Shown here piece after piece: positions 8,951 to 17,502 of a stretch of DNA of 64,000 nucleotides. The DNA is from Gammaproteobacteria bacterium UBA7310. GTDB taxonomy: Bacteria; Pseudomonadota; Gammaproteobacteria; Pseudomonadales; Ketobacteraceae. The notes under the pieces are model-generated. The model saw only the letters and a program-made list of their open reading frames with translations. It did not search any database and was not told the DNA's origin. Position numbers and translations under genes: made by a program. Every line of letters begins with the position of its first letter. Positions within the stretch are counted from its first letter, which is position 1. The DNA is taken from NCBI GenBank assembly GCA_002471665.1, contig DKQK01000059.1, positions 3,459 to 67,458 on the forward strand. The letters are read 5' to 3'.

Positions 8951-9385
8951 CTAGAATACTTTTTCGCCGGGTATTTTTGAGGCCTGCTCAATCCACTGGG
9001 TAAATAGAGCCTCATCAATTTGATCGTTTTCTTTAATATGAAAGTAGCGCGTATCTTTTTGTTTGGAGCGTTCAGGCGGCATCGGGATCAGCGATGCACC
9101 CTTAAAAAACGTCACTTTTATATACTTTGAAAAGCAATGGAAGGCAATAAACCACCCATTACCTTCAACACCATAAAATGGAGTATTCCAACGAACGGCC
9201 ACCTTTGCATCAGGCACCGATCTCAGTATTAACTCGTCGAGCTTCCTACCTACATCCTGCTTCCATCCTGGCATTGCGCTGATGTATGCATCGACAAATT
9301 CGCGGCCATCTCCTTTTGATATTTGTGGATTTCCGCCAGAAAGTAGTTGAGGATTCTTTGACGAATCTTTGTCTTTTATGGACAT
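8951..9385 (-). CDS. DUF1801 (YdhG-like) domain protein
   Basis: A 144-residue protein with a DUF1801 domain: VDAYISAMPGWKQDVGRKLDELILRSVPDAKVAVRWNTPFYGVEGNGWFIAFHCFSKYIKVTFFKGASL carries the invariant W-x-x-P-x-Y/F and F-x-G blocks. Members are small soluble proteins, sometimes called iron chaperone-like, without settled function. ATG 9385 is chosen because the domain begins shortly after; the open frame extends to 9514 without family similarity. Common as an accessory or cassette gene. Confidence 0.8.
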   Translation of the reverse strand: MSIKDKDSSKNPQLLSGGNPQISKGDGREFVDAYISAMPGWKQDVGRKLDELILRSVPDAKVAVRWNTPFYGVEGNGWFIAFHCFSKYIKVTFFKGASLIPMPPERSKQKDTRYFHIKENDQIDEALFTQWIEQASKIPGEKVF

Positions 9386-9604
9386 ATCGATTAGCCTCGA
9401 TGGTTGCATAGCGAGACTGTAGAAAAAATCATCAAACTTCGCTGTTATCCACAGACTCCAAAAGTGATCCATTAACCAGACCACCAAACATGCTAAACCT
9501 TTATCATGACACAAAGGCGTACCAGCACTGCAATCTAATCCGAAACATCGAGTTTGTCATTATTATGATGCTTCTGATGAGTTATAGGCAGAAATTTGTA
9601 ACGC

Positions 9605-10165
9605 TCAGTCAAAGTGATTATCGACAAGCTCTTCTGCCACACGCCACATAGAAGCAGATCCCGCCGAAATGGGGCGCCCATAGCGCTCTTTCACTTGCTG
9701 CTGAGTGACATCGGCATCTACCCATGTACCACCACCTGTTTCAACATTATGAATGAGAGGCTGGAAGCGATCCAATGATTTTGCAAATACCGCGTCATCG
9801 CTTTCACCAGATTCAAATTCCAACCAAAGATCCATAAACTCTTTTGCTTGCTCTGATGGAAGAAGCCCAAAAATACGGCGCGCCGCATTCAGCTCAAGCT
9901 CTCGCTGATGTTCGGAATTGTTTGATTCGTGAATTGGGTGATCACCTGCATCAATTTCAACAATATCATGCAATAGCAACATGCGGATAACCCTATCTAT
10001 GTTGACCCCAACGTTAGCTTCTCCCGACAATACCAAAGCATACAGTGCCAAATGCCAGGAGTGCTCCGCTGAATTTTCACGCCTGGACCGATCTATTAAC
10101 GGTGATTTCCTTATCACATTCTTAAGCTTATCGATCTCAATGAGAAAGGATAGCTGCTTTTCCAT
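9605..10165 (-). CDS. HD-domain phosphohydrolase (YfbR/HDDC2-like)
   Basis: A 186-residue HD-domain protein. SRRENSAEHSWHLALYALVLS supplies the first His and LLLHDIVEIDAGD the HD pair, as in the YfbR/HDDC2 5'-deoxynucleotidase group; a further Asp (KSLDRFQPLIHNV) completes the metal site. It likely removes phosphate from deoxynucleoside monophosphates, though that substrate is inferred from the family. AGAAGG lies upstream of the ATG. Nucleotide hydrolases of this type recur in integron cassettes and some defence settings. Confidence 0.85.
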   Translation of the reverse strand: MEKQLSFLIEIDKLKNVIRKSPLIDRSRRENSAEHSWHLALYALVLSGEANVGVNIDRVIRMLLLHDIVEIDAGDHPIHESNNSEHQRELELNAARRIFGLLPSEQAKEFMDLWLEFESGESDDAVFAKSLDRFQPLIHNVETGGGTWVDADVTQQQVKERYGRPISAGSASMWRVAEELVDNHFD

Positions 10166-10396
10166 ATCGAACCTTCTAGTAAGGTTTGAAGTGAATTTTA
10201 CGTATCAATTGGCCTTGACCCAATATGCCTCTTGGTATCAATGCAATATCCGCCCAATGAATCGTCAAATGCCTACTTCACTAACTGAATCCACCTAAAT
10301 ACGCAGTCTTGAGTTCGATATACAAATCACGTTACACCATCATCCTATTTGATTGATTTTCGCGGTGCTGATATTCAAACCCAATACTCAGCATAA

Positions 10397-10852
10397 TCAC
10401 ATACTGGTAAATGCAACCACCTTAGTAATCTTAGGTTTATCGTCCACAATCTGAACCGTAACTTTTTCCTTTGATTGCCCGGTCATCTCTTGGCCGTTAA
10501 TATTGATGGATTCTGTTATATCCGCTGATATTACCGCCTGATCGTTATTGATGGATATTTTTGTATTGCCCCTATCATATTTATACTCCGAATAATGGGC
10601 CCACGTCGCCACAAGCATATCCTTATATTCTGCTTTAGATGGCCTCATTGTTTGAGTTTGGCCTTGAGCTTCGATATTAATAACTATCTCAATGTTGTCG
10701 CTCATTTCCTCAAGCACAGCTTTCGCATCCTTAGCGTTTATCGCTGAGTCCATCCTATCAATCAGTTGATGGACCTGTTTTTCTGTCAACGTGTCAGAAA
10801 AAGCCAACGAAGAACAAAAGAAGACAACAATGAATAATGATAATTTTCTCAT
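10397..10852 (-). CDS. Secreted NTF2-like (SnoaL-type) protein
   Basis: A 151-residue protein with a cleavable signal peptide (KLSLFIVVFFCSSLAFS, residues 3-19) and a mature domain that looks NTF2/SnoaL-like: helix TEKQVHQLIDRMDSAINAKDAKAVLEEM, then beta strands with a central SKAEYKDMLVATWAHYSEYKY helix. It is probably a periplasmic binding or scaffold domain; no catalytic residue is recognised. ATG 10852 is chosen because it begins the signal peptide; the open frame extends further upstream without any expected features. Confidence 0.65.
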   Translation of the reverse strand: MRKLSLFIVVFFCSSLAFSDTLTEKQVHQLIDRMDSAINAKDAKAVLEEMSDNIEIVINIEAQGQTQTMRPSKAEYKDMLVATWAHYSEYKYDRGNTKISINNDQAVISADITESININGQEMTGQSKEKVTVQIVDDKPKITKVVAFTSM

Positions 10853-10992
10853 GACACACCTTTTTTCATCTATTTTAGATACTGTTACTTTACTTACTTG
10901 CATATTCAACTTAGCCCCAAGCAAATCGAACGCATTCGGGTAGTTGAGCCTCATTGAAGCAGGACAGGAGGCGCTAGCATTCGAATACAGAT

Positions 10993-11346
10993 TTATAACA
11001 TTATGCCACTCGCCTTTTGTATTAGATCTGAGTTATCAGGCCGACTTTCAATAGTATTATTGACGTCTACTACCGGCAGCAAATACCGACGCGCATCAAT
11101 TCCGCTCTGTTCCATACGCTTATGCAGCGTATCAGCAACACTTTTGTCATCTACACTATAGTACTCAAAATTTATTCCTGCTTCCTCAAGAGCGCTCCTG
11201 GTTCTTTGGGTGAAACCACATGAATCCCTACCATAAACCACTACATAAGGATGGTCATATATCGGTGGAAGCGATTCAACTTTATAAAAGCCATAAGCTT
11301 TGAATAAGCCAACACCAACAACCACCAGAATTACCAATTTTTTCAT
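10993..11346 (-). CDS. Glutaredoxin-like protein with N-terminal membrane anchor
   Basis: A 117-residue protein. A hydrophobic N-terminus (KLVILVVVGVGLFKAYGFY) is followed by a compact glutaredoxin-like domain: VVVYGRDSCGFTQRTRSALEEAGINFEYYSVD. The active site CGFT has only one Cys, so it resembles monothiol forms or a variant lacking the resolving Cys. LLPVVDVNN is the expected cis-Pro region. It is probably inner-membrane anchored, facing the periplasm. A short attC-like site lies just upstream of it, beyond its start. Confidence 0.72.
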   Translation of the reverse strand: MKKLVILVVVGVGLFKAYGFYKVESLPPIYDHPYVVVYGRDSCGFTQRTRSALEEAGINFEYYSVDDKSVADTLHKRMEQSGIDARRYLLPVVDVNNTIESRPDNSDLIQKASGIML

Positions 11347-11370
11347 TTTAGAAAATCCTGTACTTTACGT

Positions 11371-11418
11371 GCCTAACAGCGAGCGCACCAACCCCGCCTA
11401 ATTACCGCACCGTTAGAT
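11371..11418. other. Short attC-like recombination site
   Basis: GCCTAAC (11371-11377) and GTTAGAT (11412-11418) fit the attC outer core consensus RYYYAAC...GTTRRRY. The site lies 20 bp past the stop of the YqhA-like gene, as expected. At 48 bp it is below the usual minimum, and inner pairing is partial. Confidence 0.45.
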
Positions 11419-11437
11419 GGCATATCCGGCCGAACAC

Positions 11438-11995
11438 TCAATCATCAGAGTTCTTGCTGTGGGCGTGACTCATCAGATACAGCCCACCGGCCAACGCCAA
11501 AACCGATACTGCAAGGTATATTGCGTCCAAAGGAGTTTGAAACTTGATATCAACGACAGCTCTGAAGAACTCAATAATTACAGCCAGTATTACAACCCGG
11601 GCTATCTTGTCTTTGAGCTGATCGAAAGAACCGACGTTAAACGGATGGCTAGGGGTTCTGTTTTCAGACTGGTCAATCGGTGAAATGAATAAACGATAGA
11701 TGCCAGAACCGAAAATCAACAGAACGATAGCAATCAGGTAGATATCAACGGCAATGATAATTTCAGGAATAACTGTGTCGTGAATATCACCTGTGCCGAA
11801 CCCTAAATAGTACGCAATGGTGTCGGCCACGATGCCGAGCACATCTGCGGTGCCGATTAGAAACAGAACTGCCGCACCCAAAAGGCTTGGAACGACAGCC
11901 AGCATCACTAGCAGCCGAGAGCTCCAAAGGATAAACTCAAAGCGGCTTTCCAAGTTACTGGGCAACGGCTTCTCTGGCTCTTTCTCTTCATGCAT
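11438..11995 (-). CDS. YqhA/UPF0114 family membrane protein
   Basis: A 185-residue inner membrane protein with three to four hydrophobic segments (about residues 22-45, 60-90 and 130-165). It resembles the YqhA family: FEFILWSSRLLVMLAVVPSLLGAAVLFLIG near the start, and the SFDQLKDKIARVVILAVIIEFF helix before the last membrane pair. Function is unknown. ATG 11995 is favoured over the TTG at 12007 by GGAA spacing. The attC-like site at 11371-11418 follows its stop codon. Confidence 0.75.
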   Translation of the reverse strand: MHEEKEPEKPLPSNLESRFEFILWSSRLLVMLAVVPSLLGAAVLFLIGTADVLGIVADTIAYYLGFGTGDIHDTVIPEIIIAVDIYLIAIVLLIFGSGIYRLFISPIDQSENRTPSHPFNVGSFDQLKDKIARVVILAVIIEFFRAVVDIKFQTPLDAIYLAVSVLALAGGLYLMSHAHSKNSDD

Positions 11996-12007
11996 ATCAG
12001 ATTCCAA

Positions 12008-12449
12008 TTAATGTTTGCGCTGATTGATCATGAGTGCGAAATCTTGCAGTTATAGAAGTTTTCAATATAAGCAGATATGCGCAACCGCGCCACTTCAATC
12101 GTCCGATAATTCGTTGGGTAAATCAATTCCGCTTTTAGCCTGCCAAATAAAGACACTATGGGTGTGTTATCTCATCCGTTACTTTTGCAGCTCATGCTAA
12201 TCCGCCATCGCCGGCGGAGCGAACCATATCGAGAGAAGCTCCTAACTCAGGTGACTGTCGATCACACTAGGTTCAGCAGCCTCTTTGCCAGAAATTAGTT
12301 ACCGATTGACGATACAGTAATGGTGCACAACACACTAATTTTTCAGTTAGAAACCGCGCACGTACAAGCAGGTTGAATCAAATGGAATCTTACTTAAGAG
12401 AGGCGCTACCCGTGCTGGCGGATATGGCCAGCACGGGTACGCGATGACA
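12008..12449. other. Long spacer without a supported gene
   Basis: About 440 bp between the YqhA-like gene start and the SGNH hydrolase stop. It holds a short hairpin (TCCGCC at 12201-12206 with GGCGGA at 12213-12218), the CCTAACTCAGG motif at 12241-12251 that recurs at 13576-13586, and a perfect inverted repeat near 12407-12439. It may contain decayed attC material; no convincing reading frame was found. Confidence 0.5.
12407..12439 (-). terminator. Perfect 12-bp inverted repeat after the SGNH hydrolase gene
   Basis: TACCCGTGCTGG (12407-12418) pairs with CCAGCACGGGTA (12428-12439) across a 9-nt loop, 11 bp past the stop codon at 12450. There is no T-run on the minus strand, so it may be a weak or factor-assisted terminator or a transcript-stabilising hairpin. 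Confidence 0.55.
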
Positions 12450-13283
12450 TTATTGGTGCTGTTTATCCAGGTAAATGGCGCGCAGGAAGTGATATGCCGC
12501 CCGCATCGTGGTGGCGTCATCAGGGTGAATACCGTCTCCCCTGTGGGCAAAGTGTTCCCAGGCGTCAACCAAAATGGCGCCAGGCAGCTCCTCACTGATT
12601 CTGAACGCATACAGCTCACCGAAAGAATCGTATTGCTCATTGGTCATCACCCAGGTGAGCCCGGAAAGTTGGGCAAACAGCGGCAGATCAAGATTATCAG
12701 CGCTGGTAAACTTGGCGTACACCGGCGTCATACCCAGATTCAGAACCTCCTGTCCCACCGCAATCAGACGGTCCACGGAGGCGTTTTGCTCGGCAAGGGA
12801 GCAAGGGCTTGTTAGCGCCTGGTCCATGCCGAACGAATCGGAGTGCAGGCAATCGTTGCTGAGGCTGATGATGACATAATCTGCGTTATAGCCGGCCGGA
12901 CCATTGGCATCGAAGATGGTTACCCGCCGTAACGCGCGTTGCAGTTGGGTGGAATAACTGTCCCACGTGGCAGTACCACATACAGGGTTGCAGGTAATTC
13001 GGCTGAACGTGGTGGCTCCCGCCTGGCCTTCATTGCTTACCTTTGCTCCGAAACGTGACAGCGCAATACCCAAATCAACATAGTCACCGGCTCCCACCGA
13101 AATACCGAACAGCGGGCCCTGCAAATCCTGCTGTAACGGTGTGTTTCCGTTGGCATAGGAGGCACCGATCAGGATAAGCGGCTTTTCCGGCAACGGGGAA
13201 TAATGGAAAGCATAGGTGCTGCAGGCGAATACAGACGTGATGAATAGAACACAATATCGAGTAAAACGATTGCTAAGATTCAC
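12450..13283 (-). CDS. Secreted SGNH/GDSL-type hydrolase
   Basis: A 277-residue protein with a signal peptide (YCVLFITSVFACSTYA, about residues 10-25). SGNH blocks are visible: block I LILIGASYANG (Ser nucleophile), block II NEGQAGAT (Gly), block III IISLSNDCLH (Asn) and block V GDGIHPDDAT with catalytic Asp and His. It is likely a periplasmic or secreted esterase/lipase of unknown substrate. The start is GTG at 13283 with GGGAGA upstream. It is flanked by long spacers on both sides and has higher GC than the small genes around it. Confidence 0.8.
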   Translation of the reverse strand: MNLSNRFTRYCVLFITSVFACSTYAFHYSPLPEKPLILIGASYANGNTPLQQDLQGPLFGISVGAGDYVDLGIALSRFGAKVSNEGQAGATTFSRITCNPVCGTATWDSYSTQLQRALRRVTIFDANGPAGYNADYVIISLSNDCLHSDSFGMDQALTSPCSLAEQNASVDRLIAVGQEVLNLGMTPVYAKFTSADNLDLPLFAQLSGLTWVMTNEQYDSFGELYAFRISEELPGAILVDAWEHFAHRGDGIHPDDATTMRAAYHFLRAIYLDKQHQ

Positions 13284-13773
13284 TTGGGATTCTCCCTGAT
13301 TGTTTTATAAATGACTGCAACCAAAAGATGTCAGCTCAGTTATAGGTAACTCCAGTGAACACACCATGCTGCTCGCGTCCACTGATCATTTTTTAATCAA
13401 TTCAGTAATAGCACATAATTTGCCACTTGGCATAATTCTTAGTACCGGAACTCACCGGGGCGGGAGAAGACAATGTAAAGAAAATGAATAAAAGAGCATG
13501 AGAGGAAACAAGAAAAGGAAACAAGAAAGAGATGGCTGCGTAGATAAATAAATCGAGGGTCTTAGGAGAAGCCGTCCTAACTCAGGGCATCAGAAACTCA
13601 CTCTTCGAACTGCTCTGATCGCCTAAGCCTGTGCGTATACCCCACTATCCAAGCAACTGTCTATATCCACAATTATACTGATCAACTGAAATAATCTTTG
13701 CTAAAACACCATGAATAACCAGCGCAACTGGAGTACAAGCCTATTTCTTCTCATCAAAAATGACCCTCACATA
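13284..13773. other. 490-bp spacer without a supported gene
   Basis: AT-rich, with a purine-rich run around 13480-13530 containing a duplicated GGAAACAAGAAA motif, and an AGAAGC..TCCTAACTCAGG motif (13567-13586) that echoes 12234-12251. No frame with a ribosome-binding site and family similarity was seen. It may be the relic of a lost cassette. Confidence 0.5.
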
Positions 13774-13983
13774 TTATTCATCACCGGAAAATAACAAGTA
13801 CGCCAACCAACCTTTTAAATAGTGACGTCCGTAATAAGATAGAAGCAAACCTAATAATACCAATACAACACTGTATACACTGGCGAACTTCAAACTTTCA
13901 GGCAGTGAATCCTCAAAAACCAACATAACCAGTCCAACTGTAAGTGAACATATTCCAATGTAGGCACTAAAACTTCTGATCAT
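13774..13983 (-). CDS. Small two-TM membrane protein, hypothetical
   Basis: A 69-residue protein made almost entirely of two hydrophobic helices (about residues 6-25 and 37-55) joined by a short acidic loop (FEDSLPES) and ending in GWLAYLLFSGDE. AAGGA lies 10 nt upstream of the ATG. No family was recognised. Small two-helix proteins are common in cassette arrays; it could be an intrinsic membrane factor or toxin-like peptide, but nothing in the sequence decides this. Confidence 0.5.
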   Translation of the reverse strand: MIRSFSAYIGICSLTVGLVMLVFEDSLPESLKFASVYSVVLVLLGLLLSYYGRHYLKGWLAYLLFSGDE

Positions 13984-14075
13984 AAATTCTGAATATCCTT
14001 ACGCCATACATCAGGGGCGTTGTGTAGTGGAGCCTAATATCATCTGAACCTCAGCCGCTTGTTATAGGGCTCACT

Positions 14076-14663
14076 CTATTGCTTGCTCCACTCGATTGCC
14101 TGCTCCAACCTGTCATCCCCCCAAAACAACTCATTACCGACGATAAAAGACGGCGCACCAAATATTCCAAGTTCAACAGCCATATTACTATTATTTCTTA
14201 GCAGCGCTTTTGAATGCTCAGTTTCTGATTCACTAAGAATTGACTCAGACTCTTCAACTGAAAGCGGCAAGCAGCTTTTCACAACGTTCCGGTTCGATAT
14301 ATCCTTATCCAATTGAAAGTTTGCACAAAAAACGTTTCTCACAAACTCTGCGATCCAATCTTGTTCAGAAAACCGGCACGCTACCCTTGCAGCTAACAAG
14401 CCGTTTCTGGGGAATACTGTGGGCTTTCTAAATTCCAGCTCTCGATTTCGACAGATTCTTTCTAAATCCCTCCACATATAATTACCTTTGGCAGGATATA
14501 GATTAAAAGGTGAATCACTCCAACCTTGGCTTTTAAAAATTGGACCTAATAAGAATGGCTTCCACACCAAACTCACCCCACTTTGCGTGACCAATTCCTC
14601 TATTCGCATTGCTGATGGATATGAATAGGTGCTGCCAAATTCGAACCAAAACTCTAATTTCAC
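14076..14663 (-). CDS. DsbA-like 2-hydroxychromene-2-carboxylate isomerase family protein
   Basis: A 195-residue thioredoxin-fold protein of the DsbA/HCCA isomerase (kappa-GST-like) family. It starts LEFWFEFGSTYSYPSAMRIEEL, where a Ser-containing FxSxYS element replaces the CxxC of DsbA. A long helical insert follows, then the C-terminal GIFGAPSFIVGNELFWGDDRLEQAIEW, the family signature. It probably uses glutathione in an isomerase or transferase reaction on an aromatic or other ligand. GC is low. A GTTATAG element lies near its stop, and a similar inverted element lies beyond its start at about 14711. Confidence 0.85.
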   Translation of the reverse strand: MKLEFWFEFGSTYSYPSAMRIEELVTQSGVSLVWKPFLLGPIFKSQGWSDSPFNLYPAKGNYMWRDLERICRNRELEFRKPTVFPRNGLLAARVACRFSEQDWIAEFVRNVFCANFQLDKDISNRNVVKSCLPLSVEESESILSESETEHSKALLRNNSNMAVELGIFGAPSFIVGNELFWGDDRLEQAIEWSKQ

Positions 14664-14715
14664 CTGAAGGACTCTCTTTTTTCAAATTCCGTTCTTCTAT
14701 TCTAGTATAGTGCCC

Positions 14716-15192
14716 CTATAAGCGGCCAAGCTGTAATTTAAAGAGAACCCGGTGTTCTCCTGACCCATCATAATTCAAAGCAACAACGGGATTTCCTTTA
14801 TCGTCATATCCTGACGCCTCAAAACCAACTTTTTGATGGAACGCAATTGAGGCTTTATTGACGTCGGATGTTACGCATTTAACAGTAGTTACGTCCTTCA
14901 CTTTGCAGTACTGGAAGAACATGGAATAAAGCGTTCTGGCTATATTTGAATGCCTATATTCTGGGTCTACACCGACAAAATGCACGTATCCTGTATCCTT
15001 AACAGAATCGGATACGAAACCAACCAAAAACCCAACAATCTTTTCTTCATCAATACAGATGAAACTCGAATCATGAAAGTAAGTAAAAAATAAACGAGGC
15101 AACATATCAGCCATATTCCGGCCACCCCACCACGAATTTAGCCTCTCAATCACATATTCATAATCTGATTCTTGGATAGTTCGATAGCGCAC
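14716..15192 (-). CDS. GNAT family N-acetyltransferase
   Basis: A 158-residue GNAT acetyltransferase. IVGFLVGFVSD and YVHFVGVDPEYRHSNIARTLYSMFFQYCK give strand 4 and the acetyl-CoA pyrophosphate-binding loop (R/Q-x-x-G/A, here RHSNIA). VTSDVNKASIAFHQKVGFEASG is the usual C-terminal motif B. The acceptor is unknown. GTG 15192 is used as the start with AAGGAA six nt upstream. GNAT genes are among the most frequent integron cassette genes. Confidence 0.85.
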   Translation of the reverse strand: MRYRTIQESDYEYVIERLNSWWGGRNMADMLPRLFFTYFHDSSFICIDEEKIVGFLVGFVSDSVKDTGYVHFVGVDPEYRHSNIARTLYSMFFQYCKVKDVTTVKCVTSDVNKASIAFHQKVGFEASGYDDKGNPVVALNYDGSGEHRVLFKLQLGRL

Positions 15193-15237
15193 TTGATCTT
15201 CCTTACCTGCACTTAATTCAGTGTTATGTTGATGAGT

Positions 15238-15447
15238 TCACAGTTCATCATACTTCGCTCTCAATAATTGAATAAGTTTATCTACATACTTTTCGTTTGA
15301 ATTGAAAACAAGATCAAACACCATATTTTTTGTTCTTCGTTCTGAACTCCAGAGCCTAATCACACCTATTATACCCCGCCACGCATAAGGCCATGAACAG
15401 GCACAGCTTTGTAGAAAAGGCGAAGCGGAAATCGGCCGGCTTGACAC
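15238..15447 (-). pseudogene. Chimeric reading frame at a breakpoint, gene remnant
   Basis: An open frame of 69 codons with no family similarity. Its last 28 codons (from ATG 15324, MVFDLVFNSNEKYVDKLI) are AT-rich and cassette-like, while the upstream part runs into GC-rich sequence up to the GlxA gene. The change of composition near 15370-15400 suggests a recombination junction, leaving the tail of a lost gene. A TATAAT-like hexamer sits near 15370 on the minus strand. It might still make a short peptide. Confidence 0.35.
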
Positions 15448-15522
15448 AATCAGCTTGGGAGCCTTGGCAAATGCCGTTGCCGGTGCCAGCGTGGCCTCAG
15501 GTAAATCATCCGTGGGGCCTGC

Positions 15523-16557
15523 TTAGAACCCGGCTGGTGCTGCCGACTCTTCGATCAACGGCCGAAACAGGCGCCGGTACTCGCCAGGCGTCAACCCCGT
15601 CAACCGCTTGAACAGGCGGCGGAAGAAGGACAGATCCTCGTAGCCCACCGCCAAACTCACATCTTCTACAGATAGCTTGCCTTCTTCCAAGTGACGCTTG
15701 GCCTCTTCGATTCGATGGTTCTGCAAATACTCGATCATTGAAGATCCGGTGGCCGCCTTGAAGCGCCGCTTGAGTGTTCTCTCTGGCAAAGATGAGGCCT
15801 CCACCAACAGAGAGATAGCCGCCGGATCACGGTAATGCACTTTGAGCCACTCCTCGCACTTGCGCACCGCCGAGTCAGCATGATGAGTTTGCCGCACCAG
15901 GCCCGCAAACGGCAACTGGCCTTCTTGATGCCATTTCAGCAGGTACACTTTGGCAATGCGAAGCGCTTCGCCAACCCCTACATGACGGGCAATGATATGC
16001 AGCGCCAGATCATGCCACGAGGTCGTTCCGCCCGCCGTCACCAGCCGACCATCAGGATGGGCATAAACCAGGTTGCTCTCCGGCCGGAAGCGCACCTTCG
16101 GATAGTGCATCCGAAACAGTTCCTGATAACCCCAATGAGAGGTTGCCTCGCAATTATCCAGCAAGCCGCTCTCAGCCAACAAGACTGACCCGGAGCAGGC
16201 TGAGTAGATCGTTGTGCCCGAGCGGAACCTAAGCTTGATCCAGTCCATAAGTCCATCATAGCGGTCACTGATCACTTCCTGGGGCCCGAGCCAGATCTCC
16301 GGAAGAATCAGGATGTCAGAGGCAGGCGCATCAGCGATGGGATACGCAGGTTCAACCGGTATCCCATGGCCGCACCGGAATGGCTTCGAATCCACCGAAA
16401 CAATCTGCACATCGAAGGGCTTCGACGGGCTTTCGTGCCCCACCAGCGTTTGCCAAATATTACCCGTGGCACTGAGCACATCCACCATCCCGTACAGCGC
16501 AGATCCTGCCGTTTCTGGCAATGCCAGAATCAGAACCTTCTTCTGCGGACGCGACAT
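15523..16557 (-). CDS. GlxA-family AraC-type transcriptional regulator
   Basis: A 344-residue regulator. The N-terminal DJ-1/PfpI-like domain (about 7-190) contains DILILPEIWLG and YSACSGSVLLAESGLL, the nucleophile-elbow region with Cys. The C-terminal AraC DNA-binding domain (about 225-330) contains SLPERTLKRRFKAATG and the second helix-turn-helix VSLAVGYEDLSFFRRLFKRLTGLTPGEYR. AGGGGGG lies before the ATG. It is divergent from an OsmC gene about 160 bp away, which it may control. Its GC content and plus-strand partner differ from the surrounding cassette-like genes. Confidence 0.9.
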   Translation of the reverse strand: MSRPQKKVLILALPETAGSALYGMVDVLSATGNIWQTLVGHESPSKPFDVQIVSVDSKPFRCGHGIPVEPAYPIADAPASDILILPEIWLGPQEVISDRYDGLMDWIKLRFRSGTTIYSACSGSVLLAESGLLDNCEATSHWGYQELFRMHYPKVRFRPESNLVYAHPDGRLVTAGGTTSWHDLALHIIARHVGVGEALRIAKVYLLKWHQEGQLPFAGLVRQTHHADSAVRKCEEWLKVHYRDPAAISLLVEASSLPERTLKRRFKAATGSSMIEYLQNHRIEEAKRHLEEGKLSVEDVSLAVGYEDLSFFRRLFKRLTGLTPGEYRRLFRPLIEESAAPAGF

Positions 16558-16717
16558 TGTCTACCCCCCTAAAATTAATGGCACGAATGCCCCCTTTTTG
16601 TCAGATATCCATCTGACTGCCTCCGCTACATTGCCTTACTTTACACCCAGACGCTACAGAAAAGCGCCTCCCGGTTCCCGGGTCCCCTTGGACAGATGAA
16701 TAAGCGAGGTAACATAG

Positions 16718-17284
16718 ATGAACGCACACGTGGATATACAAAACCGCAACGGTCTTGACCTGAACCAGATGGGCCAGACAGTGGCAGCCCTCAGAAACGA
16801 CCCCAGTCTTGCGCAATTCGAATTCCGGGCAAGCAACCAGTGGATAAACGGCGGTGAAAACCGGTCAACCATCCGAGGCTTCTACGGCGCCGGCGCCGAA
16901 GATGAATCTCGCCACGCGGACTTTGTCTTCACCAATGGTGAACCACCGGTTTTACTAGGCGAGAACGAAGGCGCAAACCCGGTGGAATTCCTGCTGCACG
17001 CGCTGGCCGGCTGCGTCACCACGACCACGGTATTGCATGCTGCGGCACGGGGCATCACCATACGGAAGCTATCGACCAGGCTGTCCGGCAATATCAACCT
17101 GGAGGGGTTGCTGGCACTGAATGACGACGCTACGGTTGGCTACGAGAGCATTCGTATCCTGATGGATATTGAGGCCGACTGCAGCGAAGACGAGTTGAAT
17201 GAGCTGTTGTCGTTCTCCAAGGATCATTCACCAGTGTGTAACACTATTTGCCGACCCGTTCAGGTAACACTTGAGCGGGTTTGA
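16718..17284 (+). CDS. OsmC-family peroxiredoxin-like protein
   Basis: A 188-residue OsmC/Ohr superfamily protein. The core contains GANPVEFLLHALAGCVTTTTVLHAAARG with the first conserved Cys, and HSPVCNTICRP with the second, the pair that reduces organic hydroperoxides in this family. The N-terminal extension of about 45 residues is longer than in minimal OsmC. GAGGT precedes the ATG by 7 nt. It is divergent from the GlxA regulator and is one of only three plus-strand genes in the accessory block. Confidence 0.87.
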   Translation: MNAHVDIQNRNGLDLNQMGQTVAALRNDPSLAQFEFRASNQWINGGENRSTIRGFYGAGAEDESRHADFVFTNGEPPVLLGENEGANPVEFLLHALAGCVTTTTVLHAAARGITIRKLSTRLSGNINLEGLLALNDDATVGYESIRILMDIEADCSEDELNELLSFSKDHSPVCNTICRPVQVTLERV

Positions 17285-17502
17285 CAGAAAGTCCGGGGCG
17301 GGGGAACTCGTCTCGGACTCGCCTGTTTGACGCCCGCGACTCTCTTTTACTCTTCTCCTATCAGCCAACCCTTCATCATAGGGCATGGGCAATCATTCCA
17401 TAGAATTTGTATCCAAAACACAGTAACGCCTTGGCAAGATGCTTGATGCATTTGTGGGGAGGTTGTAAACGATATAGAACCTACAATTTCGCATAGCACC
17501 TT

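Noticed and set aside
11417..11683. 88-codon plus-strand frame over the YqhA-like gene
   Set aside because: Antisense to a membrane gene and begins inside the attC-like element.
12241..12352. attC site ending at GTTAGAA 12346-12352
   Set aside because: Left end CCTAAC is good, but the right end is about 100 bp from the nearest stop codon and the arms pair poorly.
12347..12640. 97-codon minus-strand frame across the end of the SGNH hydrolase
   Set aside because: Crosses the inverted repeat at 12407-12439 and overlaps the hydrolase in another frame; no similarity.
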